Shown here piece after piece: positions 22,200 through 34,400 of a stretch of 64,000 bases of DNA. The translations under genes and the position numbers were made by a program. Within the stretch, counting starts at the first letter, position 1; each line of letters starts with the position of its first letter. The notes below the pieces were generated by a model, which saw only the letters and a program-made list of their open reading frames with translations, was not told where the DNA came from and ran no database searches. The stretch covers positions 137,001 to 201,000 of the forward strand of contig JAIGNY010003294.1 of the NCBI GenBank assembly GCA_020152595.1, given 5' to 3'. The stretch is from Chiridota heheva (Eukaryota; Echinodermata; Holothuroidea; Apodida; Chiridotidae).

Positions 22200-23590
22200 A
22201 TAGGCCTACCTTGCTAAATGATATCATTGACAATTGACAGCCTGCATTCAAAACAACATCAAAACTTTCACGTACACAGTACAGTGCATGTACATCATGG
22301 CATAGGGCCTATGTACTAGCCTATATGTGTTTATGTACAGTACTACTGGCATGTTGAATCATTCGGCCGTTAGTCTCGTAGTTGTGTCATTTTTCTTTTA
22401 TCTATGAGTGATTCAAAATCATTTTTGTGTGATATAAAACTTTGAATCGCATCAGAGAGGTACGATGTTCATGATTTTCATTTATGTTAATGAAAAATGT
22501 TGGCGTAAAATTTCACATGCTATATCTAAATCTAACGACGCAGGTACATGTACAGTACAACCTGCATCTTAAGAAATTTCAGCCATGACGTAATATACAA
22601 CAAAATTGTCATTAATGCGATCTCTGCTTACCATAAAAGTTGATCAAGTTAAACATGACGGCATTCATGGCATTGAATATATTTCTTAATTTGACATTTC
22701 ACGCGATAATATTATATAGTGTATGTACATTATTGTCATAGAATTACAATGCTGCTAAAAATTTCACAATGAATAAGTTCTTACAAAAGAAATCATACGT
22801 TGAAACCAAATTACCTTCCACATTTTCCCTGCTCGGCAGCAGCCTAACATACTAAGTTCTAATACAAAACCTAATCCTAAAATTACCCATTGACTTAGTA
22901 CATTGATTTGTTCCAAAATGAAATTTGTAATTCATTAATTTTAACTGGCTTTCAAAGTTTTGGCTCAACTAGTAATTATTGCAAACATAGTCATCTATAT
23001 TAAAAACATTTACTAACATCAGAAAGGACCTGAAATATCTTCTGGAGAAGAAGAATCACGACGCAAAGGAGGAACTTTGCTTATGGAATTTGTGCTGTAT
23101 TTGTATGTTCACCAATGAATAATTGTTCTGGGAGTGATGTCACACAACTTCTGGTTTTGCCTACAGGTAGCAGTTTTTCATTTTTGCATTGTCGAGAGCG
23201 TCAATTACTTGACTAGTTGCAATTTTTTCTCTCATGCAAATGGGTTTTTTTCAGAACTTTTGATTGGATATTATGTTTTTGATATTAATGAACTATGCAA
23301 AAAGTGTTACAGAGATTTAATTTTGTTAAACTTAATAATCTTAATGAACCTCATAAATGAATATACTCTGTTATAAGCTCTCTATTACAGAGATTTAATT
23401 TTTTAAGCCTAATAATCTTAATAAACCTCATAAATGAATACCTTACATGGATACAGAAAACAGCATGATAGCATAGAAAGCAATCGTCCTGTTTGGCTAA
23501 TGACTGGTCCTTATCAATCATAATTTGAAAATTCAGGATGACGTAATAATAACGTGCTTAAATCTGAACAACCAGTTTGTAAAAACAAAT
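22200..23590. other. Intergenic, no gene seen
   Basis: AT-rich. 23275-23440 has a short direct duplication (ACAGAGATTTAATTTTGTTA / ACAGAGATTTAATTTTTTAA, each followed by CTTAATAATCTTAATGAACC-like sequence and CATAAATGAATA). Confidence 0.55.
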
Positions 23591-23594
23591 GTTT

Positions 23595-25035
23595 CTTTGT
23601 TTGATGAGGGCTTAACGGAACCACGACAATGAGGGTCAAATTGTGCCTGAGAGATTAGATCATTCTAGAGGTAGTAAGGAAAGAAAACGGGGGGAGAATG
23701 AGAAAAATACGACAACTAAAAGTAAGAAAACTGGGATTGAGAGAGGTGCATATGTGAAGAAAAAAAAGTAGAGAGAGGGGGGTGGGAGAGGAGGACTAAA
23801 TATGGTTGTAGAGGGAAGCATGATGAAGGAAAGAGATAATTTTAACCAGAGGGCTTTTTCTGGAAGAACTCGGCAGTTGAGATGTGCGGAGCGAGGGAAG
23901 CTCTGGGAAGGTTGTACAGGGGGTAAGCAAGGATAACAGGATGGACTGTGAGGGTTCAATGGCAATTCTTGCAGATGGGTTGGGGGAGCCAATAAGAAGG
24001 TGGGAGTGAGTGAGGTGGGTGTGACCTATTCCAAGACCGGTAATATGAACGTTGTCAACACAAGAAAGGTTGTGGATGGAGGGTTTGATCGGAATGGTGG
24101 GCTGGATGACATGGAGTGTGTTATTAATTTGAGAGTCCCATGAGGTTTGCCAGCGGTCACGAACAAGGGAAGCGACAAGCAGTTTGATGTCAGAAAGGGT
24201 TTTGGGAAATGGGGTAGGGGGAGATTGAGGGCAAGCTTAGCGGCTGCATCATCCATGTCATTGCCAGGGATGCCAACATGGATGGGTATCCAGAAGAAAA
24301 GAATACTTTTCCTGCAGAGGGTGGGCGAAAGGAAATTTCTTCGGAGGTGGGATTTGGAGTTATCCAATTTAAGATTCATTAAAGAAGTAAGGACAGCCTT
24401 GGAGTCGGAGAAGATGGCAAAGTGGTTGAGCAGAGAGTACTCAATAAAGTTGAGGGCAAGGAGGATTGCCTTTACCTCGGCTGAAAAGATGGACAAGTAG
24501 TCGGGAAGCCTGCTACTGAGGGTGATGTCTTGGATGACGGCAGCAGCAGCTGTCTTGTCGCTTTCCTTGGAGCCATCTCTCTAGATGGTGTAGTTTGAGA
24601 GTTTGTCTTTGATTTGGTTGTGGAGATTAATGAAGAGGTTAGGGTGGGTTTGGGTTTTGTGATGAGTGGAGAGGCCCAGGTGGATAGAAGGGAGGGGAGT
24701 GGCCCAGGGAGGAAAAGTAGGCCAGGAGAAGGTGCCAAGAGTGGCAGGTTGATGCCGAGATGGAGGTCTAATTTGATGGGTAAGCTGAAGGGAGGGGCAG
24801 AGTTTTAGTCCTATCAAAGAGGGTGGAGAAATTGGGGTACTGTACCTAATGAGGCTGTAAACAGGGTTCTGGGTGTTGGTGAGGACATAGGAGAGGCTAA
24901 GCTTTTTACACTTTAGCAGAAAGGGGGGTTCGTTGGCTTTAACATGAAGGCTGGTGATTGGGGAGGTCCTGTAGGCACCCAGACAAAGCCTGAGGGCTTC
25001 ATTTTAGATGGTGTTGATGTGGTTGAGGTAAGAGG
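23595..25035 (-). mobile_element. I/Nimb-like non-LTR retrotransposon, 3' half, decayed
   Basis: On the minus strand, from right to left: the end of reverse transcriptase (about 25035-24800, ANEPPFLLKCKKLSLSYVL), a linker, then RNase H (24580-24200: DGSK, FSAEVKAILLAL, FAIFSDSKAVLTSL, WIPIHVGIPGNDMDDAAAKL, retaining the D-E-D residues), then IGHTHLTHSHLL with CKNCH and TLTVH of the zinc knuckle, a stop near 23840, and a 3' UTR ending in a TTTGTTTG tail at 23595. Stops interrupt it before DGSK, within the knuckle and after the linker. 5'-truncated and inactive. RNase H downstream of RT plus a C-terminal CCHC points to the I/Nimb-type superfamily. Confidence 0.88.
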
Positions 25036-25041
25036 TTACTC

Positions 25042-25263
25042 AAAAAATTGTTTTGTTGGGAACCTGTTGAGACACTTACCGGAAAGTTTGCATTTTACTT
25101 CAAATATTTATGAAAAACTTTTTCCAGCCCCCTCATCACCTTGACTGTTGTCAAAATATTTCCCTAGGAAATACACATACATGGAAAGCAACTACCAACA
25201 TTTTCCACTCATTTCACCAACATTGAATGGGGAGGGGAACCCAACAAGTTTTGTCCCAGATTA
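25042..25263. repeat. Partial mariner-like MITE (same family as 56.0 kb)
   Basis: TTGAGACACTTACCGGAAAG on the left and AACAAGTTTTGTCCCAGATT on the right are inward-facing versions of the terminal sequence of the element at 56.0 kb. The interior shares AATATTTCCCTAGGAAATAC and the C-rich/CAATGTTGAAT stretch with the copy at 26.27 kb. Confidence 0.55.
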
Positions 25264-26268
25264 ACATTTAAGGGGCGTGGATAGTGTCTTACTTTGTTAT
25301 GAAAGTTTAGGTGTGTCGACAAAGGGAAGGCAATGTGAGACTTTGACACCTGGAATCTAATATAAAGCTGAATTATTTGATTGAATTAGTGACACACAAC
25401 ATTTTACCATGAAAATAGAGTAAAGATCACTGTACTTAATGAGACTTTTTATAATCTGTGGTAAAAAGTTTGAAAACATTTTATCTTGAGAAGAAATTCC
25501 TTTTCATTTTGTGTATGGACTTTATCCGATGATTTTCACTTTGTCAATTTCTAGTCACTACAACTTCAACACGGGAAACTTATAAATTTGCTTTACTTTC
25601 ACAAATAAAAGACAAAACTATTGACTACAAATTTGGTAAATCAGTGAGCTAACGTAAGAGTGTGGCGCACGTCTAATATAAACATGGGGCCTAACTGTTT
25701 TTGTTATTTACAAAATCATGTCACATTTCTTTTATTTTATCAAATTTTATTGAACTGTTAGTTTTTCATCAAAACTTTGCTCTATTCTTATACAGTATTT
25801 TTTATAAGATTAGAAAAGCAATATGAGCATGTCGAAACTTTTTTGTTTATATGCTGGAATCTGATAACAACAACAAAATTGAAATACTCTTCACCTATTC
25901 TGCCATCATTTCTGTCTCAATCTCAGCCACTTTTCTCCTCCCTCCACCATCCCCATCCCTAACTGACATAAGTTCCCTTGTAATCCAAAAAGATGCAGAT
26001 CAATCAATACAATGATCACGAATAAAGCACTCAGATATTCTGGAAAGATGGGTTGCAAAAAGGGTTTTTTGCCAAAATAAAAAATAAAGCACATATTTCC
26101 CATAGATAAACAATCCAAAAGAAGTTAGGCCCTAATGCCTTTTACTGTATTGTCCTGAATTGTTAAAAAAATTGGATGGTTTTATTTTTATGAATAGTCC
26201 TATTATGACTTCCCTATATAAAAGTTTAAAAGTATTGTTTCATTGACATTTACGATATTTTCACTCAA
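25264..26268. other. Intergenic, no gene seen
   Basis: AT-rich unique-looking DNA; no exon or classified repeat supported. Confidence 0.5.
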
Positions 26269-26277
26269 TGACATTTT

Positions 26278-26435
26278 CTAGACAATTTTGGACAAAACTG
26301 TTGGACACTTACCAGAAAGTTTGCATGTTATTTCATTTTCAAACATTTATGTACATGTAACAGTAATTTACAACTTTTTAACTCCCCCTTCCCCCCTTTT
26401 CAATGTTGTAAAAATATTTCCCTAGAAATACATAG
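26278..26435. repeat. Partial mariner-like MITE
   Basis: TAGACAATTTTGGACAAAAC then TGTTGGACACTTACCAGAAA matches the left end at 25.04 and 56.02 kb; further in CCCCCTTCCCCCCTTTTCAA TGTTG and ATATTTCCCTAGAAATACAT are shared with 25.1-25.2 kb. The right terminal repeat is not seen. Confidence 0.55.
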
Positions 26436-28750
26436 TTATTATAAACATTCCTCAGTACGGTTGACATTGGGATTGCTGAACAAGGGTTGTTATATAGTAT
26501 GTTGCATACAATTCCTATGATTTTTAAAATTCACACATTGTAGAAAATTAATGATTGAAAATTATATTAACTTACTTTTTAGATATTCTTATACCAATTA
26601 GTCTAACTAATACTTTCCAAAAAAAAATATCCTAAATCTTTACCTACTTAGCCCCATGACGAGATCAAGTTCACCAATTCAATGATTTGGTCGCCATCTT
26701 TCTTAGTCATCGCACGTTTGTGATCAACTATTCAAATGTCCGCAAATAAGATTTATGATGTTTCACTAAACTGCAGGTTGATTTTTTTGCTGACAACATT
26801 TTTTGGTTCATATAATTTTATTAAATAGTTTTAGTATAAAAACTGTGAGCCAAAACAAATTAATAAAACATCTAGAAATGTTTACATTATATAGTTGTAC
26901 TTTATAAGTTTTATCTTAATTTTGTTCCTTTACATAATCTAAAACATATTACCCCTGCTAAAGTTTGGAGAATTGTTTTGAGTGCACAGCTAGACACCCA
27001 AAAGAAAGGTATTTTGAAAGCTTCAGCGCAAAAAATGCCGCAGAGCATCATTCATACCTCAGTTTAAATAAATTCTATAGCCTAACTAATGTTAAGCTGC
27101 ATTCTGGAGGTTGGACATCCGGGAATATTGTGGTGCACGGCGACGTAACAATGCTTTTTTGACGATCTCAAACTTTAGTCAAAAGGGAAAACAAACAGTC
27201 AGTTATCATTGCAGTCAATGGGAGAAAATACTATTTTTTGTCATTATGCTAAAACTACTAGACAGAATCTATTTTTCTTAAGAAATTTTGTGTATTAGAC
27301 AGTAGTTTCTAATATATATGAGTCTCATTAATTTTCGCTGACTGGCTTAGGACACAAGTATTCATAAAAAAATATCCCATTGACTGTAGGCCTAATGATA
27401 AAGTTTCCCCTCCAACTTGGCAAAACCGTACTGAGCCCGTACACAGTTACGTGGAACCGACCACCTCAATAGGAAGTTGAATAACTCCGCCAGGCCGTAA
27501 ATCAGAAACGACAGAAATCAGTGAACGTCAATCCAGTCTGGAAAACATGTATGTTATGCCGAAGATCTTCTGCATGGAGCTTGATTAATTTAAAAGATAT
27601 TGGTATATTTTTTCACAATTTCATTCAAGGTATTATTATGCCAGTACCACCAGGCATTGGCTCAAAAATGCAAGTTTCTTTATTTCTTTGACGTGGGTAA
27701 AACCAACTTTCCAGTGCGGACGTCGCCAACAAAAATAAAACAGATCAGTCATGCCAGTGGGGAAGGCCTGGAACGGGGTAGCCTAGGCCTATGCCGAATC
27801 GGTTCAGGCCTAAGATTACTCTTTTAATATTTGAGTAGGCCTAGGCCTAACAACATATTGATAACATAACCATGATGATGTAGCGGCCTAACGACAACGT
27901 TAATGATTCATGGAATTACAAATATTTGTAAATGAAAAAGAAGCTTTGTAATTAGTAGTACATGGGGCAAAAAGTTGAGGAGACTCACAGTCTCTGTTTC
28001 AAACTTTCAGTGGGTCACTGTTTGAAAATTAACTCCGCAGCGTAGGTAGGTCTGCTTGTTAGGCTAGTCCTCTTTAAACGCACAATCACGTACTATCGAT
28101 CAGCTTAGGCTGCTTACCCAGGACATTTAAATCGAAAATCACGTTAAGTTTACTCTTAGTCTCTAGAGCTTTATAAACTGGACCGTTTAAGCGTACATCT
28201 CAGTGTAATGAAATCTACATGAAATGGTAATTACCTTTTAAATATTCCACAACAAAATCAAAATTAGCTTCATTTTCATTCAACAACCATTTTGTCCACA
28301 GCGTCTCTTTGCCTGTGTGTATGTAGGACTAGGCACGTACGTTTAACTTTTAAGTTTACATACAATACATACAATGTATGTACGTACGTATACACATACG
28401 TACGTCTTGTGTATAGCTTTTTCACACTTGCGTACCCAAAATCTACAATCGCATAATTCAATGTAGTTCTTTGTATTTCGCTTGAAAATTACCCAGAAAG
28501 CACGTAACGCCATTGCATGAGTGCTTTGGGGTTCAGAATAACTAATTGTTGTTTGCATAAAACACTGTTGCCTTGCATTATCTATAACAGTCTAATGAAA
28601 AAAACTGTCAAGTGATTCATTCGGATAAAAATAATAACTCAAATTTCACCGTGACGGACGACAATTCATATGGGTAAAAACACGGGGAAGTGAGGGAAAC
28701 GGTCAACAGCACTTTCGGCCCCCAAAAAATTGTCACTGACAAATTTTATT
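26436..28750. other. Intergenic, CpG-richer stretch; possible KDM4 upstream non-coding exon
   Basis: 27420-28450 has more CpG than its surroundings, plus many AGGCCTA words (27775-27890). On the minus strand CCTGG|GTAAGCAGCC (about 28112-28121) is a fair splice donor. Since KDM4 exon 1 in the coding set begins at an acceptor, an upstream non-coding exon must exist, and this is one possible site. Nothing else supports it. Confidence 0.2.
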
Positions 28751-28799
28751 ATGCTGTTGCTTTGTACCTGTTTCGTCAAAAATTGTGCAGACGTTTATA

Positions 28800-29290
28800 A
28801 TCATTGAAGCCTTAGTCTGAAGATTTATTATTTTTGATACCGTTAAGTGCATCAACAAAAAGTTCCAAAATGTAAATGAAAATCGTCGGGTCATGGGGCT
28901 GAGCAAGGGTAGGCCTAGTGTCCAGGAGGCGAAGTTCCGGGAGGCTGTGAAGATTTATTGCCTTAGATGCTCCAAAATGGCTGAAATTCAACACAATCTC
29001 ACAAAATTTAAGTGATAAGATGATGATTTTAAATTATCTGATCTTCAAATTTGCTCAGATAAGCATATAGGCATATGGTTGCCATTTCTAAACAGGCAGA
29101 GGATAAATTTCTAATGATAATTATGAAAATTCGGGCAAAATGCAGGCGTTCATGGGTGAAGCCTTGATCTAAGGATTGTTTTTGTTTGTCTCAAAGTGGC
29201 TTAAGATCAACACAAAAATCCAAAACATTTAAATAAGAAAACAAAGAACATGTTAAATTATAATGTTAGACATAGGCGTAGAAGGCGGGG
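28800..29290. repeat. Dispersed repeat, pair with 30.9-31.26 kb
   Basis: Two blocks: one with CCAGGAGGCGAAGTTCCGGG, AGATTTATTGCCTTAGATGC and CCAAAATGGC, and one with AAATAAGAAAACAAAGAACA and TTAAATTATAATGTTAGACA. Both recur, diverged, in the same orientation at 30930-31260 (CCAGGAGGCGAAGCACC; GAACATTTTAAATTATAATG). Class unknown. Confidence 0.6.
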
Positions 29291-29386
29291 GGAGGGAGGG
29301 GGGATACAAAATATTTCTGTGAAAATTCGGGCAATATTCTGAGAACTTTTCGGGCACCTACCCTGGCGGTGGCACTTAACATAAAC

Positions 29387-29943
29387 CTGGCGGTGGCACT
29401 TTACATAAACCGTTGTTACGTATCCGCGTTATGAAGGTCGCGGGAAAGGGGGGAAATTTTCACAACAAACGCGGACCGCGAATTAGCAAAAAAAGGGTAC
29501 TTAAAAAAAAGTGGTCCGCGATTTCAAAAGAAAGAGGAGTGTTGAACCAATGGGTTGAATTCTTCATCCCACTAATTTCCACAAGGTAATTTTACCGGCC
29601 GGCGGTCACTTAAGGCCTAAAATCAGTGCCTAATTTGATGTCCTTATTGGAAAGCTCATAGTCATATCAGTTAGTTTGCTACTTCAACATCGAACGCAGA
29701 GAGGTTGAACTTAAATTGCATCCGATTTAAGAAAGGTTGTTATGATCAATTTAGTGAAAATAAAGTTTAACAACTATAACTTTTTAAGACAACGGAGATC
29801 ACGCTGAAGTTATCAAAAGGTGAGAAAGTCTTAATAAGGGGACGGGGTGATTCTGGAGGGGAATATTTTAAGGATAGGGGGGTATTTTCATTTAGTGATA
29901 GCAAGCATGGGTATAACTTTACGGGAGAGTGCCACCGCCGGGG
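29387..29943. repeat. Candidate element bounded by CGGTGGCAC inverted ends
   Basis: The left end CTGGCGGTGGCACTTTACAT faces the right end, whose reverse complement reads CCCGGCGGTGGCACTCTCCC. The left end is partly duplicated (TGGCGGTGGCACTTAACATA just upstream at 29363). No coding inside; no clean target duplication found. Confidence 0.4.
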
Positions 29944-30390
29944 CACCTTCTGAAATAAAAAATAAATTGCAATGATGTAGCTAAAGGAAATCAATAGTTT
30001 AAAAAAACTCCTTGGTGATTAAAATAAAGTTCTAAGCTTGCCCGACTAATTCACCATTACTGATGTAAAAGAAAGTTTTGACATAATTGGCCTTCCGGGC
30101 CTACATAAAATATTTCGTTGTTTTTTTACAGCTAAACGATTTTACCAGTCATGCATAATATGCACAACTGTTTGAGGGGATTTTTCGTGAATGAAATGCC
30201 TAGTGAGTTGAATTGCACCAGCACCTATATATTTAGTAATTCACCAGTGTGTTTTTCAATGGTTAAATTTATATTATTATTATCATCATTATTATTGTAA
30301 CGACTTCCACAAAAGTTATAATCAATATGGAAGGGTAACACGGCAAATGATTGTATGTAAATAGCATGCGATGTAATAACCGATGCATGC

Positions 30391-30827
30391 CTATATGACA
30401 GTGGCGTAACTACAGGGGGGAGAAGGTGGCAGGGGGAAACCACCCAGGCCGGGCCCAAGGGAACCCGCAGGCAGCAGGCCCCGACAAAATATGTAGAGTC
30501 CGACTCCTTCACCTTTGGTTCCCATGAGTTGAAAAATTACTGTCTGGGCCAAAATCAGCTTGTAAAAACATTTTTATTCCATTTTTGTAAATCAATTACA
30601 ATTTGAGCAACACCTATATAACCAACTTTTTTTCGATTTTTGAAGCCATTTTCTGCAGTCTGGGAGGCATTTTTCCAAAATTGTCTTCATACGCTACGCG
30701 CCAACCAAGGTGGCGCGTAGCGTAGTTGTTGTTTTTAAAATAATTTTATCCACTTGATACCAAGGGGCCGGCAGTATCCCTCTTGCTCCCGCCCCGCAGA
30801 ACCCTAGTTACGCCACTGCTATTATGA
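30391..30827. mobile_element. hAT-like MITE (about 420 bp)
   Basis: Element 30399-30818 begins CAGTGGCGTAACTA and ends TAGTTACGCCACTG, a 14-bp perfect inverted pair starting CAGTGG as in hAT termini. Flanks CTATATGA and CTATTATGA are near-matching, compatible with an 8-bp target duplication that has since diverged. No transposase inside; an inner hairpin (30690-30724) is listed separately. Confidence 0.8.
30690..30724. repeat. Perfect 14-bp GC-rich hairpin inside the hAT-like MITE
   Basis: TACGCTACGCGCCA and TGGCGCGTAGCGTA are exact reverse complements around a 7-base loop ACCAAGG. No T-run follows, so it is not a bacterial-type terminator. Confidence 0.95.
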
Positions 30828-30929
30828 TATGTACATCAAAATGTTGAAAATTGGGGGGTTGTATTTTTCGGGCAAGTTCTTACAGCCCCCCCCCCCCCCC
30901 CTATCCAAACCAAATTGGGCTCTTACGCC

Positions 30930-31260
30930 CATGATGTTAGAATATAGTCAAATAAGCATATGTGTTACCATTTCCAAACACTGTCAGGCAGAGGAATTTC
31001 CCCTGGAATTTGAGAAAATCAATTTAAAATCAACATAAAAATTCAAAATATAAGTGACGAAAAAAAGAACATTTTAAATTATAATGCTTAAAATAAGCAT
31101 TTGGGGTATGATTTGTAAACATTCAGAGGAGAAATTGAGAAAATTTAGCCAAAATTGTTGGGTTCATGGACGCAGCTCTGGTAGGATCCAGGAGGCGAAG
31201 CACCCACCGGCCGGAAGATTCATCATTTTTGATGCCCAAAAATGGCCCATGATCATCGAG
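30930..31260. repeat. Second copy of the 28.8 kb dispersed repeat
   Basis: Shares CAAATAAGCATATGTGTTAC-type, AGGCAGAGGA, AGAACATTTTAAATTATAAT and CCAGGAGGCGAAGCACC blocks with 28800-29290. It lies immediately right of the hAT-like MITE. Confidence 0.6.
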
Positions 31261-31479
31261 GCTCTGGATTTTAAACGTGTGTTGGATGGACATCTTTCAT
31301 ATACTATACATCCCAAAGTTGCCCAACCCGAACCCAATCAGCATCATGGCAGAGAAAGAGAGAAAATAATGAAATTGGATTTTTAAGAAGGAAAACTCGA
31401 CACCATACTCAATCATCTACAAAGATGGAAACCAGAAATGCAGCAGTAAATTACAAATAGTAAAAAATGGAAATAAACA

Positions 31480-34400
31480 AAGAAGAGGAAAAAGAATTAA
31501 AAATCAATTTAAATGTTTGAAAATTTTATACCAGAACATAAGAGGAATAAAGGGGAAAAAGAAAGTTTGAATAAAATGATAGAGGAAATAAATTCAACAT
31601 TTATTTGTTTAGCTGAAACCTATTTAAAAAAGAAGATGCGCCTGAACTTCATGGATACCAGGTTTATAAACTAAATAGGAAAACACATGGTGGTGGTGTT
31701 CTGATCGCTGTGAAAGACTTTATTAAAAACATTGTGGTTAAAGTAGAGGAAGAGGAAGTAAATGCAGAAATGTTACGAATTGTGATTAATAACAATAATT
31801 TTGAATTAAGAATTAGAGTATACTTTCCACAAGAAAACAAAACTAACAAAGACAAGCTTGATAGTATATATGGGAAATAAGAAAGCAAATTGAGAAGTCA
31901 AAATGATAATCAGCTTGTTTTAATTGTAGGAGATTTCAATTGCAAAATTGGAAAATTATAAAAGGAAATGACAAGAAGATAATCATAGGAGGGAAAATCC
32001 TGCTTGACTTGATAAAGAAACATAAACTACATGTGATGAATGCTAATGAGAAATGCACAGGAATTTGGACTAGAATACAAGACAATGAAAGGGCTGTGTT
32101 AGATTATATGTTAATAAAGGAAAGTGACGCAAACAATGTTTGCCAAATTAATATTGATGAAGATAGGATTTGGGACACCTTACAAAATTACAGAGAAAGA
32201 CGACCAAGTTAAAGTGATATACTCAGATCATATGTTAATGACAGCTTCCTTTTATCGGACAGTTAAGGACTTGCAAACAAGTGCAAGAAAGAAATTGTTT
32301 AATGAGAGAAATCACAAGAAGTTCAGAACAGCAACAAAAGAAGCTAAGATATAGGAAGTCAAGAACAATATGCAGTACGATTACAGTAATTGGAACGCAA
32401 AAGTTTTGGGTATTGCAAATAACATTTATACGATGAATAAAAACAAGAAAAAAACAAAAGAAAATCACAAAATTACTAAGGAAAGCTAGAAGAAAAACTA
32501 AGAAAGAACTTTTACAAGAAAAATTTTGAACAAAATGTTGTATCCAAAAACATGATCATAGGAAAACGCAAAAGTCACCATTAAAGTTGCTGATAAAATT
32601 AAAGGAGTTAACTTACAAGCTTCTGGAATTTTATCAAACTGATGGAAGGAAGAAAAAGGGAAGAATTAACAGCAATGAAGGACAATCGTGGAGCAACCTT
32701 AAGTGTTTCAGAAAGAATAAAGAAAGTATAGTTTGAACATTATGAAAGCTTTTAACACAAAAAAAGCAAATAATTCAAGAGAAAAAGAAGTGGAATGAAT
32801 TGTAGAACACTGCAATAAAGCTAGAAGACTGATCGCTACTAATGAAAGAGCTAAACCAATAACCTGGAAAGAATACTATGATGCAAAGAAAAAAACTCAA
32901 GATAAATAAAGCAGCTGACTTGAGCGGGTGGAAAAATGAATATATTAAAAAAGCTGGACCTGATCTGGATAAAAGTATATGCTAAAGGAAGTAGTAAAAA
33001 CTGGAAAAGTACCTAAAGACTGGGAACTCATGAAAATTAACTCAATATAAAAAATAAAGGAAGCAGGAAAGAGATGAAAAACCAAAGAGGTCTCTTCATT
33101 ACCAGTATCTTAGTAAACTGATGGAAAAACTCTGTACACAAGGAATAAAGATATATTAAGGAAAGGAATCATTGAGTACCAGTGTGGAGCATGCAAGAAA
33201 TAGGAACTAAGACACCCTTTATTCACCTTACAAGCTATAATTGACTATAAGAAATATTTAGATAATATCATATACATCCTGCTAGCAGATGCAAAGAAGT
33301 GTTTTGATAAACTCTGGTTGATAAGTGCTTGTAGCTAATTATACAAAATTGGAGTACAACTGAAGAAGTAGAAGTTATCATTCTATGAACGAAAATGCAT
33401 ACGTAACGGTAAATACTCCGTTAGGATTGACAGAACAAATGATCCTAAACCACATTGTAAGACAAGGTACTATTATGGGACCCACTTTATGCACCATAGA
33501 AACAGACGAAATAAACCAGATAGGCGAAAGATGCATTACTATAGGACCTACCAATAAAATTGGAAATCTAATCTAAGTCGACGATGTAGCAGGAATTGTT
33601 ACTACAGAAACGCTAGAAGCAAATGGGTAGAAACCTGATTTTGATGGAAGAAAGGAAAGATTTACATTTAACACTGAAAAAACTGCCATACAAGTTAGGC
33701 TGGAAAGTCAAAAAAATAAAAAAAACGAACAAGTTCTAAATATACATGTCAAAAAGGAAAAATTGAGGAAACTGAAAACGCAAAGTATCTAGGCAGCTAG
33801 GTGAGTGGTTTTTCACCAAAGACCTTAACAAAAACAGGATTGAAAAGAAAGAGCCACATTTTGAGCGTATTGTTCCGTCCAGCGTTATTATCGATGAAAG
33901 AACATAAAGAATGTTGCGCAAGGCACAAAAAGGAGAGACGGAACGCACAGTATTAATAAAGCTTCTGAATTATATTGTAAACTCATTTATACACCAACTC
34001 CGACTATGACTATAACTTTCTCTTGCTATCTCTAACTAACAGGCTCCATCTAACCGTTGGCAACTGTTTCTAACCTCTTTCTGAATTCTTATCATTAACA
34101 ATTTTCTCCTTTATTTATGTAATTTAAATATAAAGGGCCCTTTCAGTTTAAATACAAAAAGAAGCACGTCATAAGACTTCATGGAAAATGATCTCTCATA
34201 ATTTGCAAATTCTACATCTAGGAAAATCTCCAACCAAGACAATGACTAAACGCCCTCAGAATACCAATACGAGAAAGGCGATGACTTTATCCAAGGTCCA
34301 CAGATATTATGACAATAGAGCAAAAGGTCTAGCCTCTTATAAATGTGCAAACCGTAGCAAATTGAAAGCCACATATTTGAGTGCGTTATATAATGAATAA

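Noticed and set aside
24147..24500. 117-codon plus-strand frame
   Set aside because: Antisense shadow of the LINE RNase H domain.
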